Origin: an uncultured Oscillospiraceae bacterium | GTDB taxonomy: Bacteria > Bacillota > Clostridia > Oscillospirales > Oscillospiraceae | DNA length: 51,817 nt | Direction of reading: 5' to 3' | NCBI GenBank assembly: GCA_947589545.1 | Contig: CANQBA010000023.1 | Location: 1-51,817 of the forward strand | Shown: positions 1 through 7,299 of the stretch, in pieces | How positions within the stretch are numbered: position 1 is the stretch's first letter | Layout: each line of letters starts with the position of its first letter | The notes under the pieces: generated by a model | Told to the model about the DNA's origin: nothing | Database searches by the model: none | Seen by the model: only the letters and a program-made list of their open reading frames with translations | Translations under genes and position numbers: made by a program

Positions 1-445
1 TGGGGGTGCAGGGAGCGCAGAAGAGCTTAATGAGGTCTTTACCCTCCCGGAGCTTCTGCCGGTCAAGGCCGAGGACGGCTCCGACGCCTTCCAGCGAGAG
101 GGGCAGGCCCATGTATGCCGACCAAATCATCGTGCAGCGCCAGGAGCCGGGATCGAGGTATTCCCCGGCAGGATAGCCGAGCAGCCGGGAGAGACACACG
201 CGCTCGAACTGCGCGTTGAATGCCCACTTGGTGACAGCTTCATCCTCCAGCGCGGCAATGATTTCTTGGGGCAGAGCCTCGCCGGAGGCCAGATCGACCA
301 CACGCACAGGTTCTCCGTCAGCGGAGTAGCCGAACAGAAGCACCTCGAAGTCCGGGGATTCCGCATAGCGGTAGACTCCGCTTTTGGCAAGATTCACGCT
401 GCTGTAGGTTTCCAAATCGCAACTGAGTGATTTTATTTGAGCCAC
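1..445 (-). CDS. Phage-type family A DNA polymerase, N-terminal part (cut by window edge)
   Basis: The 148 visible codons encode the start of a phage/plasmid-type DNA polymerase I with a DEDD 3'-5' exonuclease domain. The exo I motif reads CDLETYSS (Asp-x-Glu) near residues 9-16, followed by VYRYAESPDFEVLLF, a pattern typical of polymerases in clostridial phages and integrative elements. The likely start is a GTG at 445, because GGGAGG lies 8 nt upstream; no ATG fits this frame. The start overlaps the 3' end of the HNH gene by 13 nt, so the two are translationally coupled. It would copy the element's DNA in the cytoplasm. The polymerase domain lies outside the window. Family assignment is fairly sure; the start is an inference. 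Confidence 0.8.
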   Translation of the reverse strand, partial: MAQIKSLSCDLETYSSVNLAKSGVYRYAESPDFEVLLFGYSADGEPVRVVDLASGEALPQEIIAALEDEAVTKWAFNAQFERVCLSRLLGYPAGEYLDPGSWRCTMIWSAYMGLPLSLEGVGAVLGLDRQKLREGKDLIKLFCAPCTP

Positions 446-954
446 CAGTATATCCTCCCATGCTTGATTGCGCTGATGACAGATTGCGAAATGCGGAACA
501 TTTGTGAGAGTTCAGTTCCCTTGATCCCGCAATATAGCCCAAATCTTATCGACTCAACGTCATCTGTTGTCAGCTTTCTCCATTTGCCGCCTTGACGATA
601 GACATCAAGAATATTTTGCGTGCGAGTTCCATAGCGCAGATTATCTAACCTGTTATCCTGCGGATCTCCGTTTTTATGAAGGACCTCCATCCCAGGGGGA
701 GGAGCCCCAACAAACGTCCTCATAACAAGTTGGTGAACAGGCTGTCCAGATGTCCCTTTTCGCAGGATGACCGACAAATGACCACTTTTGCAATACGATC
801 CAGGCCGTAAAATGCGCTCCGGGACAGTACGCAGAAATTCCTTTCCCGTATATGGGTTTTGTCCGCGTACCTTGCGCGCAAGACTTTTGATGCGCCCCAT
901 TGTGCTTGCTTGGTATTCCCCTTCATAGCCGGGGATGTCCTTCCAGATCTCCAT
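433..954 (-). CDS. NUMOD4/HNH homing-type endonuclease
   Basis: A 173-residue protein starting MEIWKDIPGYEGEYQAS, the NUMOD4 signature, followed by a central HNH segment (VHQLVMRTFVG, VLHKNGDPQDNRLDNLRYGT: His, Asn-rich loop and Asn-Leu-Arg) and a C-terminal helix-turn-helix (GTELSQMFRISQSVISAIKHG) that would contact DNA. This is the usual architecture of free-standing phage homing endonucleases, which cut alleles lacking the insertion. ATG at 954 is chosen because GAAGGAGG sits 6 nt upstream; the frame is open further upstream but without a ribosome site. It sits inside the replication operon, immediately before and overlapping the polymerase gene, a typical homing endonuclease position. Confidence 0.85.
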   Translation of the reverse strand: MEIWKDIPGYEGEYQASTMGRIKSLARKVRGQNPYTGKEFLRTVPERILRPGSYCKSGHLSVILRKGTSGQPVHQLVMRTFVGAPPPGMEVLHKNGDPQDNRLDNLRYGTRTQNILDVYRQGGKWRKLTTDDVESIRFGLYCGIKGTELSQMFRISQSVISAIKHGRIYWWLK

Positions 955-1015
955 AGTGCCTCCTTCAAAACGGATGAGGGTGGCAGAGAGCGATCCCCGC
1001 CACCCTGGCATCCGC

Positions 1016-1180
1016 TTACTCCTTACCGGCCTGCTTTTCGGCTTTGCGGTTCTTGACCTTCCTGCGAATGAACGACACCAGCTCACAAATCCAGTAGGTC
1101 CATCCGCCCGCTCCGGCAATGATGATGAAGATGAAGGCGGTGCAGACCACAACCTCTTTCATGAACTCATAGGTCAACAT
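1016..1180 (-). CDS. Small single-pass membrane protein
   Basis: A 54-residue protein with one strongly hydrophobic segment at about residues 8-32 (VVVCTAFIFIIIAGAGGW then YWICELVSFI) and a very basic C-terminus (RRKVKNRKAEKQAGKE), predicting a membrane anchor with a cytoplasmic positive tail. GGAGG lies 8 nt before the ATG. It is spaced 13 nt after the DUF2815 gene in the same operon. No function is recognised. Small membrane proteins at this position are common in phage-like replication modules. Confidence 0.65.
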   Translation of the reverse strand: MLTYEFMKEVVVCTAFIFIIIAGAGGWTYWICELVSFIRRKVKNRKAEKQAGKE

Positions 1181-1193
1181 AGCTGCACCCTCC

Positions 1194-1742
1194 TCAAGAC
1201 AGGAAGTCATCGTCCAAGTCGGTGGCGAAGTCATCCGCAGCGGAGGTCTTGCCGCCGAGGGGCTCACCGTCACGGACCTTCTGGATGTTGCCCAGGCCGC
1301 AGGCGATACCCTTGTTGCCATTGGTGTTGAAAGCATAGAAGTTGATGCTCACACGGGCGTAGCAGCCGGAGTAGACCTCGGAGCGGTCCAGGATGGGCTG
1401 AACGGCGCGATCCACGATCTGCGGCGCGGTGGTGCTGTTGGCGTTGACGAAGTAGCTGCCCTTGTACGCCTCGTCCTCCCGCTCCAGATCGCCGTCCCGG
1501 AGGGGCAGCTTCAGAGCGGCCTTGTTGGGAACCTTGCCGCCGAACTTGGCGGCGCCGGCTTCGATGGCGTTGGCGATGGCGGCGTTGATGTCCGCGATGG
1601 TCTTGGTGTCGCTCTTGGGGATGATGAGGGACACGCTGTACTTGGGCTTGCTGCCGTTGATGGAGGCAGGCTCCCACACGTTGGCGTAACTGAGCCGGAC
1701 AACGCCGGTGACGACCTTGGTCGAGTTATTCTTCTTAGTCAT
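1194..1742 (-). CDS. DUF2815 family protein, probable single-stranded DNA-binding protein
   Basis: 182 residues beginning MTKKNNSTKVVTGVVRLSYANVWEP. The beta-rich pattern (VRLSYANVWEP, KYSVSLIIPKSD, VYSGCYARVSINFYAFN) and the very acidic tail (AADDFATDLDDDFLS) match DUF2815, which resembles an OB-fold ssDNA-binding protein with an acidic protein-interaction tail. It is encoded between the DUF2800 nuclease-like gene and the polymerase, the standard order in many clostridial phage replication modules. It presumably coats ssDNA during recombination or replication. The role is inferred from fold, tail and context; the family call is firm. Confidence 0.88.
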   Translation of the reverse strand: MTKKNNSTKVVTGVVRLSYANVWEPASINGSKPKYSVSLIIPKSDTKTIADINAAIANAIEAGAAKFGGKVPNKAALKLPLRDGDLEREDEAYKGSYFVNANSTTAPQIVDRAVQPILDRSEVYSGCYARVSINFYAFNTNGNKGIACGLGNIQKVRDGEPLGGKTSAADDFATDLDDDFLS

Positions 1743-1744
1743 GG

Positions 1745-2890
1745 TTACAGTTCTCCTTTGATTTCAGTAAAGTCATGGATGGCGCCGGTGCTGGTGATGG
1801 ACGGTCGCTTGTCCGACGCCGGGACGAGCGTGGGCTTGCCCTTGGGCTTCTCGACCAGACCGCCGAGGACATCGGCAAAGGTCTTCTTGCCCATGAGCTT
1901 CTCCATCTCGGTGATGGGGATGAGGGTCTTCTTGAAGATGTCGCGGTATCCCGCGGCGGTAGCTGCCTGGACAACGGCGTCCTCGTCTGTGTAACGGCGG
2001 TTGGTACGGCTCTCCACCAGCTTGAAACCGCGCCACTCTTTGCCGTGGTTGATGGCCGCGTCCTGTGCGTAGGCGGTGATCTCATTCGCCCATTTGGTGA
2101 GGTCATCCAGTTTGCCGAGGATGTCCTCAATCTCCTCATCGGAGAGGAGGGGCGGCTGGGCAAACTCGAATCGGGCCAGCTCCAGCTTGGCCTCGGCCCT
2201 GGCGCGGCACTTGACCGCCGCCTTACAGAACTGGCACCAGGAGCCGGGGGTGTATTCACCCTCGCCCTTGTAGGCCAAGTCTGCCTTGGGCTTGAGAGTG
2301 TTTTCGGCCCACTCCTTCAAATCGGAAACGGTAATCGTCCAGGTGGACACGTTCTCGCGCCGGGGCTGGTAGATGGTCATCGCCACTTCATCAATGTCGT
2401 AGAGGCAGTCGAAGATGCGGAGGGCGCCGAGGGCATACAGCATCATCTGCGGATTCTGATAGGCATCGACCAGAACGCCCTGTCCGTACTTGAAGTCAAT
2501 GACGTGCAGGAGCTTGTCCGCCACAATGAGGCAGTCGCCGGTTCCAAAGCCGTCCGGGACGTAGCAGGAGAAGTCCAGCCGCTGCTCGATCAGCACTTGC
2601 GGGTCTGCACAGATCTGTCTGGCCTCGGCAAGCTGCTCCATTACGAACTGGACGTAGCCGTCCGTGTACTCGTCCATCTCGTCACAGTCGTACTGGCTGA
2701 TGGGCTTCTTGCTGCGGAGCTTCAGGGCACGGCGCAGCTTATGCTCCGCCAGCGCATGGGCGGCGGTGCCTTCGGCTGCGGCCTCGGAGCCGCTGTCCTC
2801 AAACTCCAGCTCCAACCGGGCAGAAGGGTTACAGTTGAGCCATCTGTGGCTGGAGCTGGCTGAGAGGACCGCATGGGCTTTAGGTGGCAT
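1745..2890 (-). CDS. DUF2800 family protein, Cas4/RecB-like PD-(D/E)XK nuclease
   Basis: 381 residues starting MPPKAHAVLSASSSHRWLNC, the hallmark N-terminus of DUF2800. The central part has GTAAHALAEHKLR, then FGTGDCLIVADKLLHVIDFKYGQG, which carries the Asp-...-(D/E)-x-K core of a PD-(D/E)XK nuclease, and a cysteine pair WCQFCKAAVKC at about 240 as in Cas4/AddB-type iron-sulfur nucleases. It probably processes DNA ends for element recombination together with the DUF2815 protein 2 nt downstream. ATG at 2890 is preferred over the longer frame because GGAGG lies 9 nt upstream. It overlaps the preceding small gene by 11 nt. Confidence 0.88.
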   Translation of the reverse strand: MPPKAHAVLSASSSHRWLNCNPSARLELEFEDSGSEAAAEGTAAHALAEHKLRRALKLRSKKPISQYDCDEMDEYTDGYVQFVMEQLAEARQICADPQVLIEQRLDFSCYVPDGFGTGDCLIVADKLLHVIDFKYGQGVLVDAYQNPQMMLYALGALRIFDCLYDIDEVAMTIYQPRRENVSTWTITVSDLKEWAENTLKPKADLAYKGEGEYTPGSWCQFCKAAVKCRARAEAKLELARFEFAQPPLLSDEEIEDILGKLDDLTKWANEITAYAQDAAINHGKEWRGFKLVESRTNRRYTDEDAVVQAATAAGYRDIFKKTLIPITEMEKLMGKKTFADVLGGLVEKPKGKPTLVPASDKRPSITSTGAIHDFTEIKGEL

Positions 2891-3215
2891 TTCCCAGCAC
2901 CTCCGCATCCTTCATCAGCGCCGGATAGTGCTTGGGATCGATGCCGGAGAGCTTGTCCGCTCCATATTTCCGGAGCAGCTCCCGCACCTCTGCGGTGTAT
3001 CCCTCGCGGGATTTCTGGCCGAGGAAAGCACGGACTGCCTCCAGCGGGATCGGCTTCTCCTCCGGCTCGGCGGAGGTGGGAACCTGGGTAGCGGTGGTCG
3101 GCTCGATGTCCTCCGGCGCATCGCTTTGCATCATGGCGTCCGCCACGGCCTGGACGCTGTCCTCCAGAGAGCGGAGGTCTTGCACCACATCCAAGAGGAG
3201 CTTGACCTTACTCAC
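2880..3215 (-). CDS. Small conserved element protein, function unknown
   Basis: About 111 residues: an N-terminal helical part (SKVKLLLDVVQDLRSLEDSV), an acidic linker rich in Pro/Thr/Glu, and a C-terminal helical domain (LEAVRAFLGQKSREGYTAEV, LRKYGADKLSGIDP). Proteins of this shape often lie just upstream of DUF2800 genes in clostridial elements. The GTG at 3215 has GGAGG 7 nt upstream; the alternative GTG at 3224 is too close to the ribosome site. It overlaps the genes on both sides. I can assign no function. Confidence 0.65.
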   Translation of the reverse strand: MSKVKLLLDVVQDLRSLEDSVQAVADAMMQSDAPEDIEPTTATQVPTSAEPEEKPIPLEAVRAFLGQKSREGYTAEVRELLRKYGADKLSGIDPKHYPALMKDAEVLGNAT

Positions 3216-3408
3216 TGCCGCCACCTCCCTCCGGCACCTCCGTGATGGACACCGTTTCCACCGTGCCGCCGGGGACCAGAACCATCACGCTGCGGAGAGG
3301 ACCGAAGAGCCGGTTCAGCAGCTTCTCCCGGAACTTGAACTTCCGGCAGGCGATGATGCCGTCCGTGGGAGGGCGCTTGGAAACACTGATCTTGAGGTTG
3401 TGCTTCAC
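3208..3408 (-). CDS. Small protein, first gene of the replication operon, unknown function
   Basis: 66 residues, MKHNLKISVSKRPPTDGIIA..., with a GTG start at 3408 and a weak purine site GGATG upstream. It has a basic middle (CRKFKFREKLLNRLFG) and a beta-strand-like end (SVMVLVPGGTVETVSITEV). It overlaps the next gene by a few bases and is the first gene after the terminator at 3533-3566, so the operon promoter should lie in 3409-3530. No homologue is recognised with confidence. Confidence 0.6.
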   Translation of the reverse strand: MKHNLKISVSKRPPTDGIIACRKFKFREKLLNRLFGPLRSVMVLVPGGTVETVSITEVPEGGGGSE

Positions 3409-3424
3409 GCTTTTACATCCTTTC

Positions 3425-3451
3425 CGAAGGGCTGTATCGTGTCACCCTTCG
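3425..3451. repeat. Inverted repeat in the leader of the replication operon
   Basis: Arms CGAAGGG (3425-3431) and CCCTTCG (3445-3451) flank a 13-nt spacer just upstream of the first gene. It could be an operator or a leader hairpin; there is no T-run, so it is not a simple terminator. Confidence 0.5.
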
Positions 3452-3532
3452 AAATACGTCCTTGGGAGAGGGGGTCACTTAACCTTTTTCAGAAACTTTT
3501 TTGAATTTATCGGGTACGTCAATGCCGGAAAG

Positions 3533-3566
3533 CAAAAAAAAGAGCGCCTGCCGAAGCAGACGCTCA
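3533..3566 (-). terminator. Rho-independent terminator after the Panacea antitoxin gene
   Basis: Read on the minus strand, GAGCGTCTGC - TTCG - GCAGGCGCTC is followed by at least seven T. It lies about 30 nt past the antitoxin stop and separates that unit from the replication operon. Confidence 0.85.
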
Positions 3567-3597
3567 ACTTAACCAGCCTATTCAGTTAGTCGCATAA

Positions 3598-4593
3598 TCA
3601 AATTCGGAAAAACATATCCCGTGCATAGTCTTTGATGTCGTTGGGATTTACCATGTTATACTTCTTTTTTATGGTTTCAAAGTATTCTCCGATAATAGAC
3701 TTCTCGATTATCCTGTCCGAAGGAGCCGAAATAGGCAACTCTCCCCGTGTGATAAGCCAAGGAGCCTCGTTGTGAGTGAAGCGTTCCAGAATTTTGCCGC
3801 TATAGCAGCAAATATTGTGGATCACACTATCACAGACCGCCTTCTCGCCGGAAGAGAAATTCTCGGAATCAAATGCTGATGCCTTACCGATAGGGTCAAA
3901 GCGATAATCCCGATATCGAAAATAAATGTCCCGGTACACCGGCCCGTGTACCCATGCCTCGCAATCTTCTGTAAAAAGGAATGTTTTATAGAAAGCATAG
4001 AAGAACCCTTGAATATAGTAAAGGGCTTTCTGAAGTGCAAGAGGCGTAATATCTTCACACTGGTTCAACAGATAACGTATCACAGAATTTATTTTGCGCT
4101 CCTCTGTGCTATCTGCCGAGAGGATAGCATCGACAGCACGGCGGCACTTTTCATAGGAACGGGTTGAGTTTAGACTGCCTTTGTTCTTTTCCAACAGCTC
4201 CGAAAAGAATATAGGCTCATTATAGATGCGAATGAGCATATCGGAAAACTGTCTCGTGGGTAGATCTCCGTCACAATATCTGGAAAAGGTCTGTTCACCC
4301 CAGCCCAAAAGGATGGAGAGGGGGCGTTTGCCGATACTATACTTTTCTGGAATCGCCTGTATTATGTCAAGAGAAACGATCCCATTCTGTGTACGATAGA
4401 CGTCATAAAGCGACCGCAGATTGGCATCAGAGATCTCGCTGACATAGATGAGGGCACCGCACTGTTTACAATGGGCCTCTCTGCCCATATAGCGGTATTC
4501 CTTATTCTTAATCTTTCCGGTCATAGGAAGTGCTTTTACAATATACTCCACATCGCTTCTGCATTCTTCGCAAAAAACTGTGTTCTGGCTCAT
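3598..4593 (-). CDS. YgiT zinc finger-HTH-Panacea (SocA-like) antitoxin
   Basis: 331 residues in three parts. Residues 1-55 carry two Cys-x-x-Cys pairs (FCEEC and HCKQC), as in the YgiT/MqsA zinc finger. Residues about 90-150 form an MqsA-type helix-turn-helix (LSILLGWGEQTFSRYCDGDL). Residues about 160-331 form a Panacea/DUF4065 domain (LALQKALYYIQGFFYAFY, EAWVHGPVYRDIYFRYRDY). Such Panacea proteins neutralise a range of toxins and autoregulate their operon. ATG at 4593 is preceded by GGAAGGAGG. The gene follows the toxin by 26 nt, so the order is toxin first, as in mqsRA. The family assignment is strong; neutralisation of the adjacent toxin is inferred from position. Confidence 0.87.
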   Translation of the reverse strand: MSQNTVFCEECRSDVEYIVKALPMTGKIKNKEYRYMGREAHCKQCGALIYVSEISDANLRSLYDVYRTQNGIVSLDIIQAIPEKYSIGKRPLSILLGWGEQTFSRYCDGDLPTRQFSDMLIRIYNEPIFFSELLEKNKGSLNSTRSYEKCRRAVDAILSADSTEERKINSVIRYLLNQCEDITPLALQKALYYIQGFFYAFYKTFLFTEDCEAWVHGPVYRDIYFRYRDYRFDPIGKASAFDSENFSSGEKAVCDSVIHNICCYSGKILERFTHNEAPWLITRGELPISAPSDRIIEKSIIGEYFETIKKKYNMVNPNDIKDYARDMFFRI

Positions 4594-4619
4594 GAAGATT
4601 CCTCCTTCCTGTTATAATG

Positions 4620-5030
4620 TCAACGAAACAGATAATCGATCGGTTTATTCCTTTTGTGGAATGATATGACTATCGCTCGGCTCCCGGACGGCAAGTCAAT
4701 AACATTGAATTTTGTATAGATATCGACAGTTTCCTCCTCACCGTCTGCGTTAAAAAGCTGTACTTGGGGAACGAATACATAAAGGACCTCATATTCGTAG
4801 CCGATTTTCGTGTTTTGAAGAGAATGGCAAAAGTCATCGGTTTCAATTTGCATCAGGATGGCTTTTTGCTTATCGCTACGCAGGTTATACTCATTTATGA
4901 AGTCTATGTTTTCCTGCCGGTTTTCATTCAGAGAGATAGTGTATCGGTTTTGTTCAACACAAGCCTTTATCTTGGCAAGGATCGCATCGATTTCTTCCCG
5001 CGTGTAATTCTGGTTGTAGTAGGGATTCAA
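4620..5030 (-). CDS. MqsR-like RelE-fold toxin
   Basis: 136 residues. The pattern NRYTISLNENRQENIDFINE, then a turn into DDFCHSLQNTKIGYEYEVLYVF, then FNVIDLPSGSRAIVISFHKR, aligns in order with MqsR (the helix before the DFYKS-like segment, then the strand ending in VSFK). MqsR is a ribosome-independent mRNA interferase of RelE fold. The start is TTG at 5030 behind GGAGG and directly behind a near-consensus promoter; there is no ATG in this frame. It is coupled to a zinc-finger/Panacea antitoxin rather than to plain MqsA. RNase activity is inferred from the family. Confidence 0.72.
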   Translation of the reverse strand: MNPYYNQNYTREEIDAILAKIKACVEQNRYTISLNENRQENIDFINEYNLRSDKQKAILMQIETDDFCHSLQNTKIGYEYEVLYVFVPQVQLFNADGEEETVDIYTKFNVIDLPSGSRAIVISFHKRNKPIDYLFR

Positions 5031-5051
5031 ATGCCGGTCACCTCCAAAAAT

Positions 5052-5080
5052 ATAATACTCTATATTCTGGCGTTTGTCAA
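5052..5080 (-). promoter_or_regulatory. Sigma-A promoter of the toxin-antitoxin operon
   Basis: On the minus strand, TTGACA (5080-5075), a 17-nt spacer and TATTAT (5057-5052) lie about 20 nt before the TTG start, with GGAGGTGA between. It is one of the best promoter matches in the window. Confidence 0.88.
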
Positions 5081-5149
5081 CAGAAATGCACTAATTGATA
5101 CAAAAATAATATTTAAGATGATGCGCATTCGGAAAACCTGTTGGATGAG

Positions 5150-5190
5150 CCGGAGTAGCACTACCGCAATGGGGTAAGGTGTTACTCCGG
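5150..5190. repeat. 12-bp inverted repeat upstream of the toxin-antitoxin promoter
   Basis: CCGGAGTAGCAC (5150-5161) and GTGTTACTCCGG (5179-5190) are complementary except for one G-T, around a 17-nt loop. A second overlapping hairpin is AAGGTG...CACCTT (5176-5196). It lies between the toxin promoter and the sigma-like gene. It may be an RNA structure or operator; the role is unknown. Confidence 0.6.
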
Positions 5191-5234
5191 CACCTTATTG
5201 TCTCTGATAGGTTACTTTCTTGGACGCCTCTTTG

Positions 5235-5639
5235 TTATGCGTTATCAGTTTTAATCAGCCTACATAGCTTCTTGAGAGTCGCAGACTTGCATTTAGAAAC
5301 CGCTGCTTCAGAGATACCTTTTTGGGCAGCGTACTCCTTGGCGCTCATATTTCGATAGAACAGAGCGTCGATCAGTTGCCGCTGAGTCCCGGTCAACTTT
5401 TCCAGTGCCGGAACAATAACAGCTTTCGCAGCTTCGCTCTCTACGAACCGCTCAAAGGCCAGGTCCTCTACGGCGAAGGTGTCACCCTCATACTCGCAAG
5501 CCTCCAGGTGGTAGTGCCGCCGGGTTTCCCTATAATTGTTGTTATACTCCCGGCGGTCCAGGTCCTCCAGAATGGTTACCCACTCCTCGTCAACATCGAT
5601 GGCGATGGTTCCGGTTACGGATTTGTACTCGAATTTCAT
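5235..5639 (-). CDS. Sigma-70 region 4-like HTH regulator
   Basis: 134 residues, MKFEYKSVTGTIAIDVDEEW.... The C-terminal half (LTGTQRQLIDALFYRNMS, AKEYAAQKGISEAAVSKCKS, ATLKKLCRLI) is a sigma region 4-type helix-turn-helix; a complete region 2 is not visible. Such short sigma-like proteins in phages and conjugative elements control late or transfer genes. ATG at 5639 is chosen because the longer frame runs through the terminator at 5685-5718, and a GGAAAGGA site precedes this ATG. Target genes are not evident from the sequence. Confidence 0.78.
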   Translation of the reverse strand: MKFEYKSVTGTIAIDVDEEWVTILEDLDRREYNNNYRETRRHYHLEACEYEGDTFAVEDLAFERFVESEAAKAVIVPALEKLTGTQRQLIDALFYRNMSAKEYAAQKGISEAAVSKCKSATLKKLCRLIKTDNA

Positions 5640-5684
5640 GATTGCGTCCTTTCCGCCTGGATAGCGGATACTGGCGGAAGGACA

Positions 5685-5718
5685 CAAAAAGAGCCGGTGC
5701 ATCTGATGTACACCGGCT
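5685..5718 (-). terminator. Terminator between the small basic protein and the sigma-like gene
   Basis: AGCCGGTG (5692-5699) and CACCGGCT (5711-5718) form an 8-bp stem; on the minus strand it is followed by CTTTTTG. It ends the transcript of the small gene upstream. Confidence 0.85.
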
Positions 5719-5918
5719 GAAAACGCCTAAAATGGCATGACAAAGCGCGGTGGGAACATCAGAGAGTACCGTACGGTCGTGGCCGTAATAGAACTCTTTA
5801 TGTATCCCGCCGCCTTAATGCGCATCTCAGGCTGTGAGATTAATTTGTTGTTGTCTCCCCGAAGGGAGATGGGCAGGCCGATTTCCAGAACCAGTCGCTG
5901 CCCATCTGTCGTTAGAGC
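5719..5918. other. Intergenic stretch, no gene seen
   Basis: Between the terminator and the small basic gene. It holds a local inverted repeat, CCGAAGGGAGATGGGCAG around 5868-5877 opposite CTGCCCATCTG around 5893, and nothing that looks coding on either strand. Confidence 0.4.
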
Positions 5919-6059
5919 TTATTTTCCCTTACGCGGCTTTGTCTGCGACAAAGCACTGCCAGCGGCAGACTTAGATGCCTTGCTGTAGCGTCTGTCACGC
6001 AGAACTTTACTGGCTGTCGATGCCACTTTGCGGCTTGTCTGCTTTCCGTTCTTGGCCAT
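5919..6059 (-). CDS. Small basic conserved protein, unknown function
   Basis: 46 residues starting MAKNGKQTSRKVASTASKVL and ending in SALSQTKPRKGK. It is rich in Lys, Arg, Ser and Ala with no hydrophobic segment, so it is probably a cytoplasmic nucleic acid-associated protein. Short proteins with this Ser/Lys pattern recur in mobile elements of diverse bacteria. ATG at 6059 has GAGGTGA 6 nt upstream; the frame upstream is AT-rich and non-coding. It is transcribed alone and ended by the terminator at 5685-5718. Confidence 0.7.
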   Translation of the reverse strand: MAKNGKQTSRKVASTASKVLRDRRYSKASKSAAGSALSQTKPRKGK

Positions 6060-6090
6060 AGTCGTCACCTCTCTTTCCATCAGAAATTCG

Positions 6091-6120
6091 TAAATAGAAA
6101 CTGATTTTTCACAATCGCAA
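6091..6120 (-). promoter_or_regulatory. Possible promoter of the small basic gene
   Basis: On the minus strand, TTGCGA (6120-6115), an 18-nt spacer and TATTTA (6096-6091). The -10 is imperfect, so this is only a candidate. Confidence 0.4.
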
Positions 6121-6179
6121 TTTTTCTTATGCGAACTCATAAAATTTTTTTGCAAAATGTAGCAATTGCAGTTTGAGTG

Positions 6180-6188
6180 TGATATAAT
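6180..6188 (+). promoter_or_regulatory. Extended -10 promoter for the ABC-3C operon
   Basis: TGATATAAT at 6180-6188 is an extended -10 element (TGn plus TATAAT) about 180 nt before the first ABC-3C gene. The upstream -35 is poor. The 6060-6366 gap is otherwise AT-rich with no coding signs; the ATG at 6367 has GCAGGAGG 10 nt upstream. Confidence 0.5.
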
Positions 6189-6366
6189 ATTTTTGTACAC
6201 TCTGCCCTTGCCCAAATATCGGTGTCAGGATTTGACTGCAATTTTCTATCAGTTCTCCTTACATACATCAGTTTAGCAAAATCGCTTTTTTGAAAAGCGG
6301 ACTGGACGGACGCTCTCGGACACTCTCGGACAGAGGGTAAATTTTCAAGCAGGAGGAAAGCAAGGC

Positions 6367-7299
6367 ATGACATTTTCTGAATATGCTTTAGGTCTTTCGC
6401 CATTCATTTCGTTTGGCAAATCCGAGCATGACTACTTCACAGAACTTGTTGGAAACTTTGTGAAGGATGCCGCTATGGACTCCTGTATATTACTGAAAAG
6501 ACAGCCGGACACGAAATATCGATATATCAAGGGGATTCGTACAATCCAACCGAAAGATGCACAGTATCTCTATGACTATCGTGACAAAGACAAATTTTCG
6601 GCTTGGATATGGGAGCGAATGGACGAGGCCGACTCCTACGATGATGTTGCTGGATGGTTGGACGCACACGGTCTTGCAAACGATGATCCCTCAACTGCTT
6701 GTGCGGAATTATTGGAGAGCATAATTCTGGACATCATCAACAGCACCCCCGTCTCCAAGACAGCTAAAGAATCAGCAATTGATTTGAAGCTGATTGATGA
6801 CATCCAGGAAAAAATAAAATCACTACCCCGTCCGGCTAATGTGCCGGTTCCGAAGGTAGCGACCCAAGATGAGCAAATATATATTGATGAACTGTTTCTG
6901 GCATATGGTGATGCCGAGGGTATGACTGTTTTTACGGTTGATGACCTCTTATCTTTTCCCGATTATTCGGATGATTTGGAGGAACGCCGTATTGATTTTT
7001 ATGCTGCCGAAACCATACGCCGTGGCGTGTTGGAGTTAGGTAACGGCAGTCTTACTGGATAATTTGATGTGCTGAAGAAGGAAACCTTCGATGGCGTGAA
7101 AGACACGGCAAAACGAACACACCCAAATGGATATGACCATATGCTTGCCATAATGGAACAGGCGGTCGTCGTTCCGGTTACAAACTACATACTCAGTGCA
7201 TCACCATACTGGATAAGTGCGACGATCAAAAAAGGCGTGTGCCACCATCTCGTAAATGATGGCAAATTGGTATGGGTAAGGAGAAGGAAGAAGCAATGA
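6367..7299 (+). pseudogene. ABC-three-component system CTD-type protein, split by an in-frame stop
   Basis: A 231-codon reading frame stops at TAA 7060-7062. The same frame continues at once (FDVLKKETFDGVKDTAKRTH..., GVCHHLVNDGKLVWV) for 79 more codons to 7299. The joined 310-residue product resembles the first gene of ABC-3C systems: a variable N-terminal sensor or effector part and a C-terminal ABC-3C domain with a conserved GVCHHLVND-xx-LWV-like end. The second piece has only a GTG (7069) with no ribosome site, which argues it is not a separate gene. The last codons overlap the next start as ATGA. Either a nonsense mutation has silenced the system, or the stop is read through. Confidence 0.7.

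Noticed and set aside
1775-2863. 362-codon plus-strand open frame
   Set aside because: It is antisense to the DUF2800 gene; the opposite strand has clear family motifs and a ribosome site, this one has none.
7069-7299. Independent small gene starting at GTG 7069
   Set aside because: It is in the same frame as the preceding gene right after its stop, lacks a ribosome site, and reads as the conserved C-terminus of that gene.
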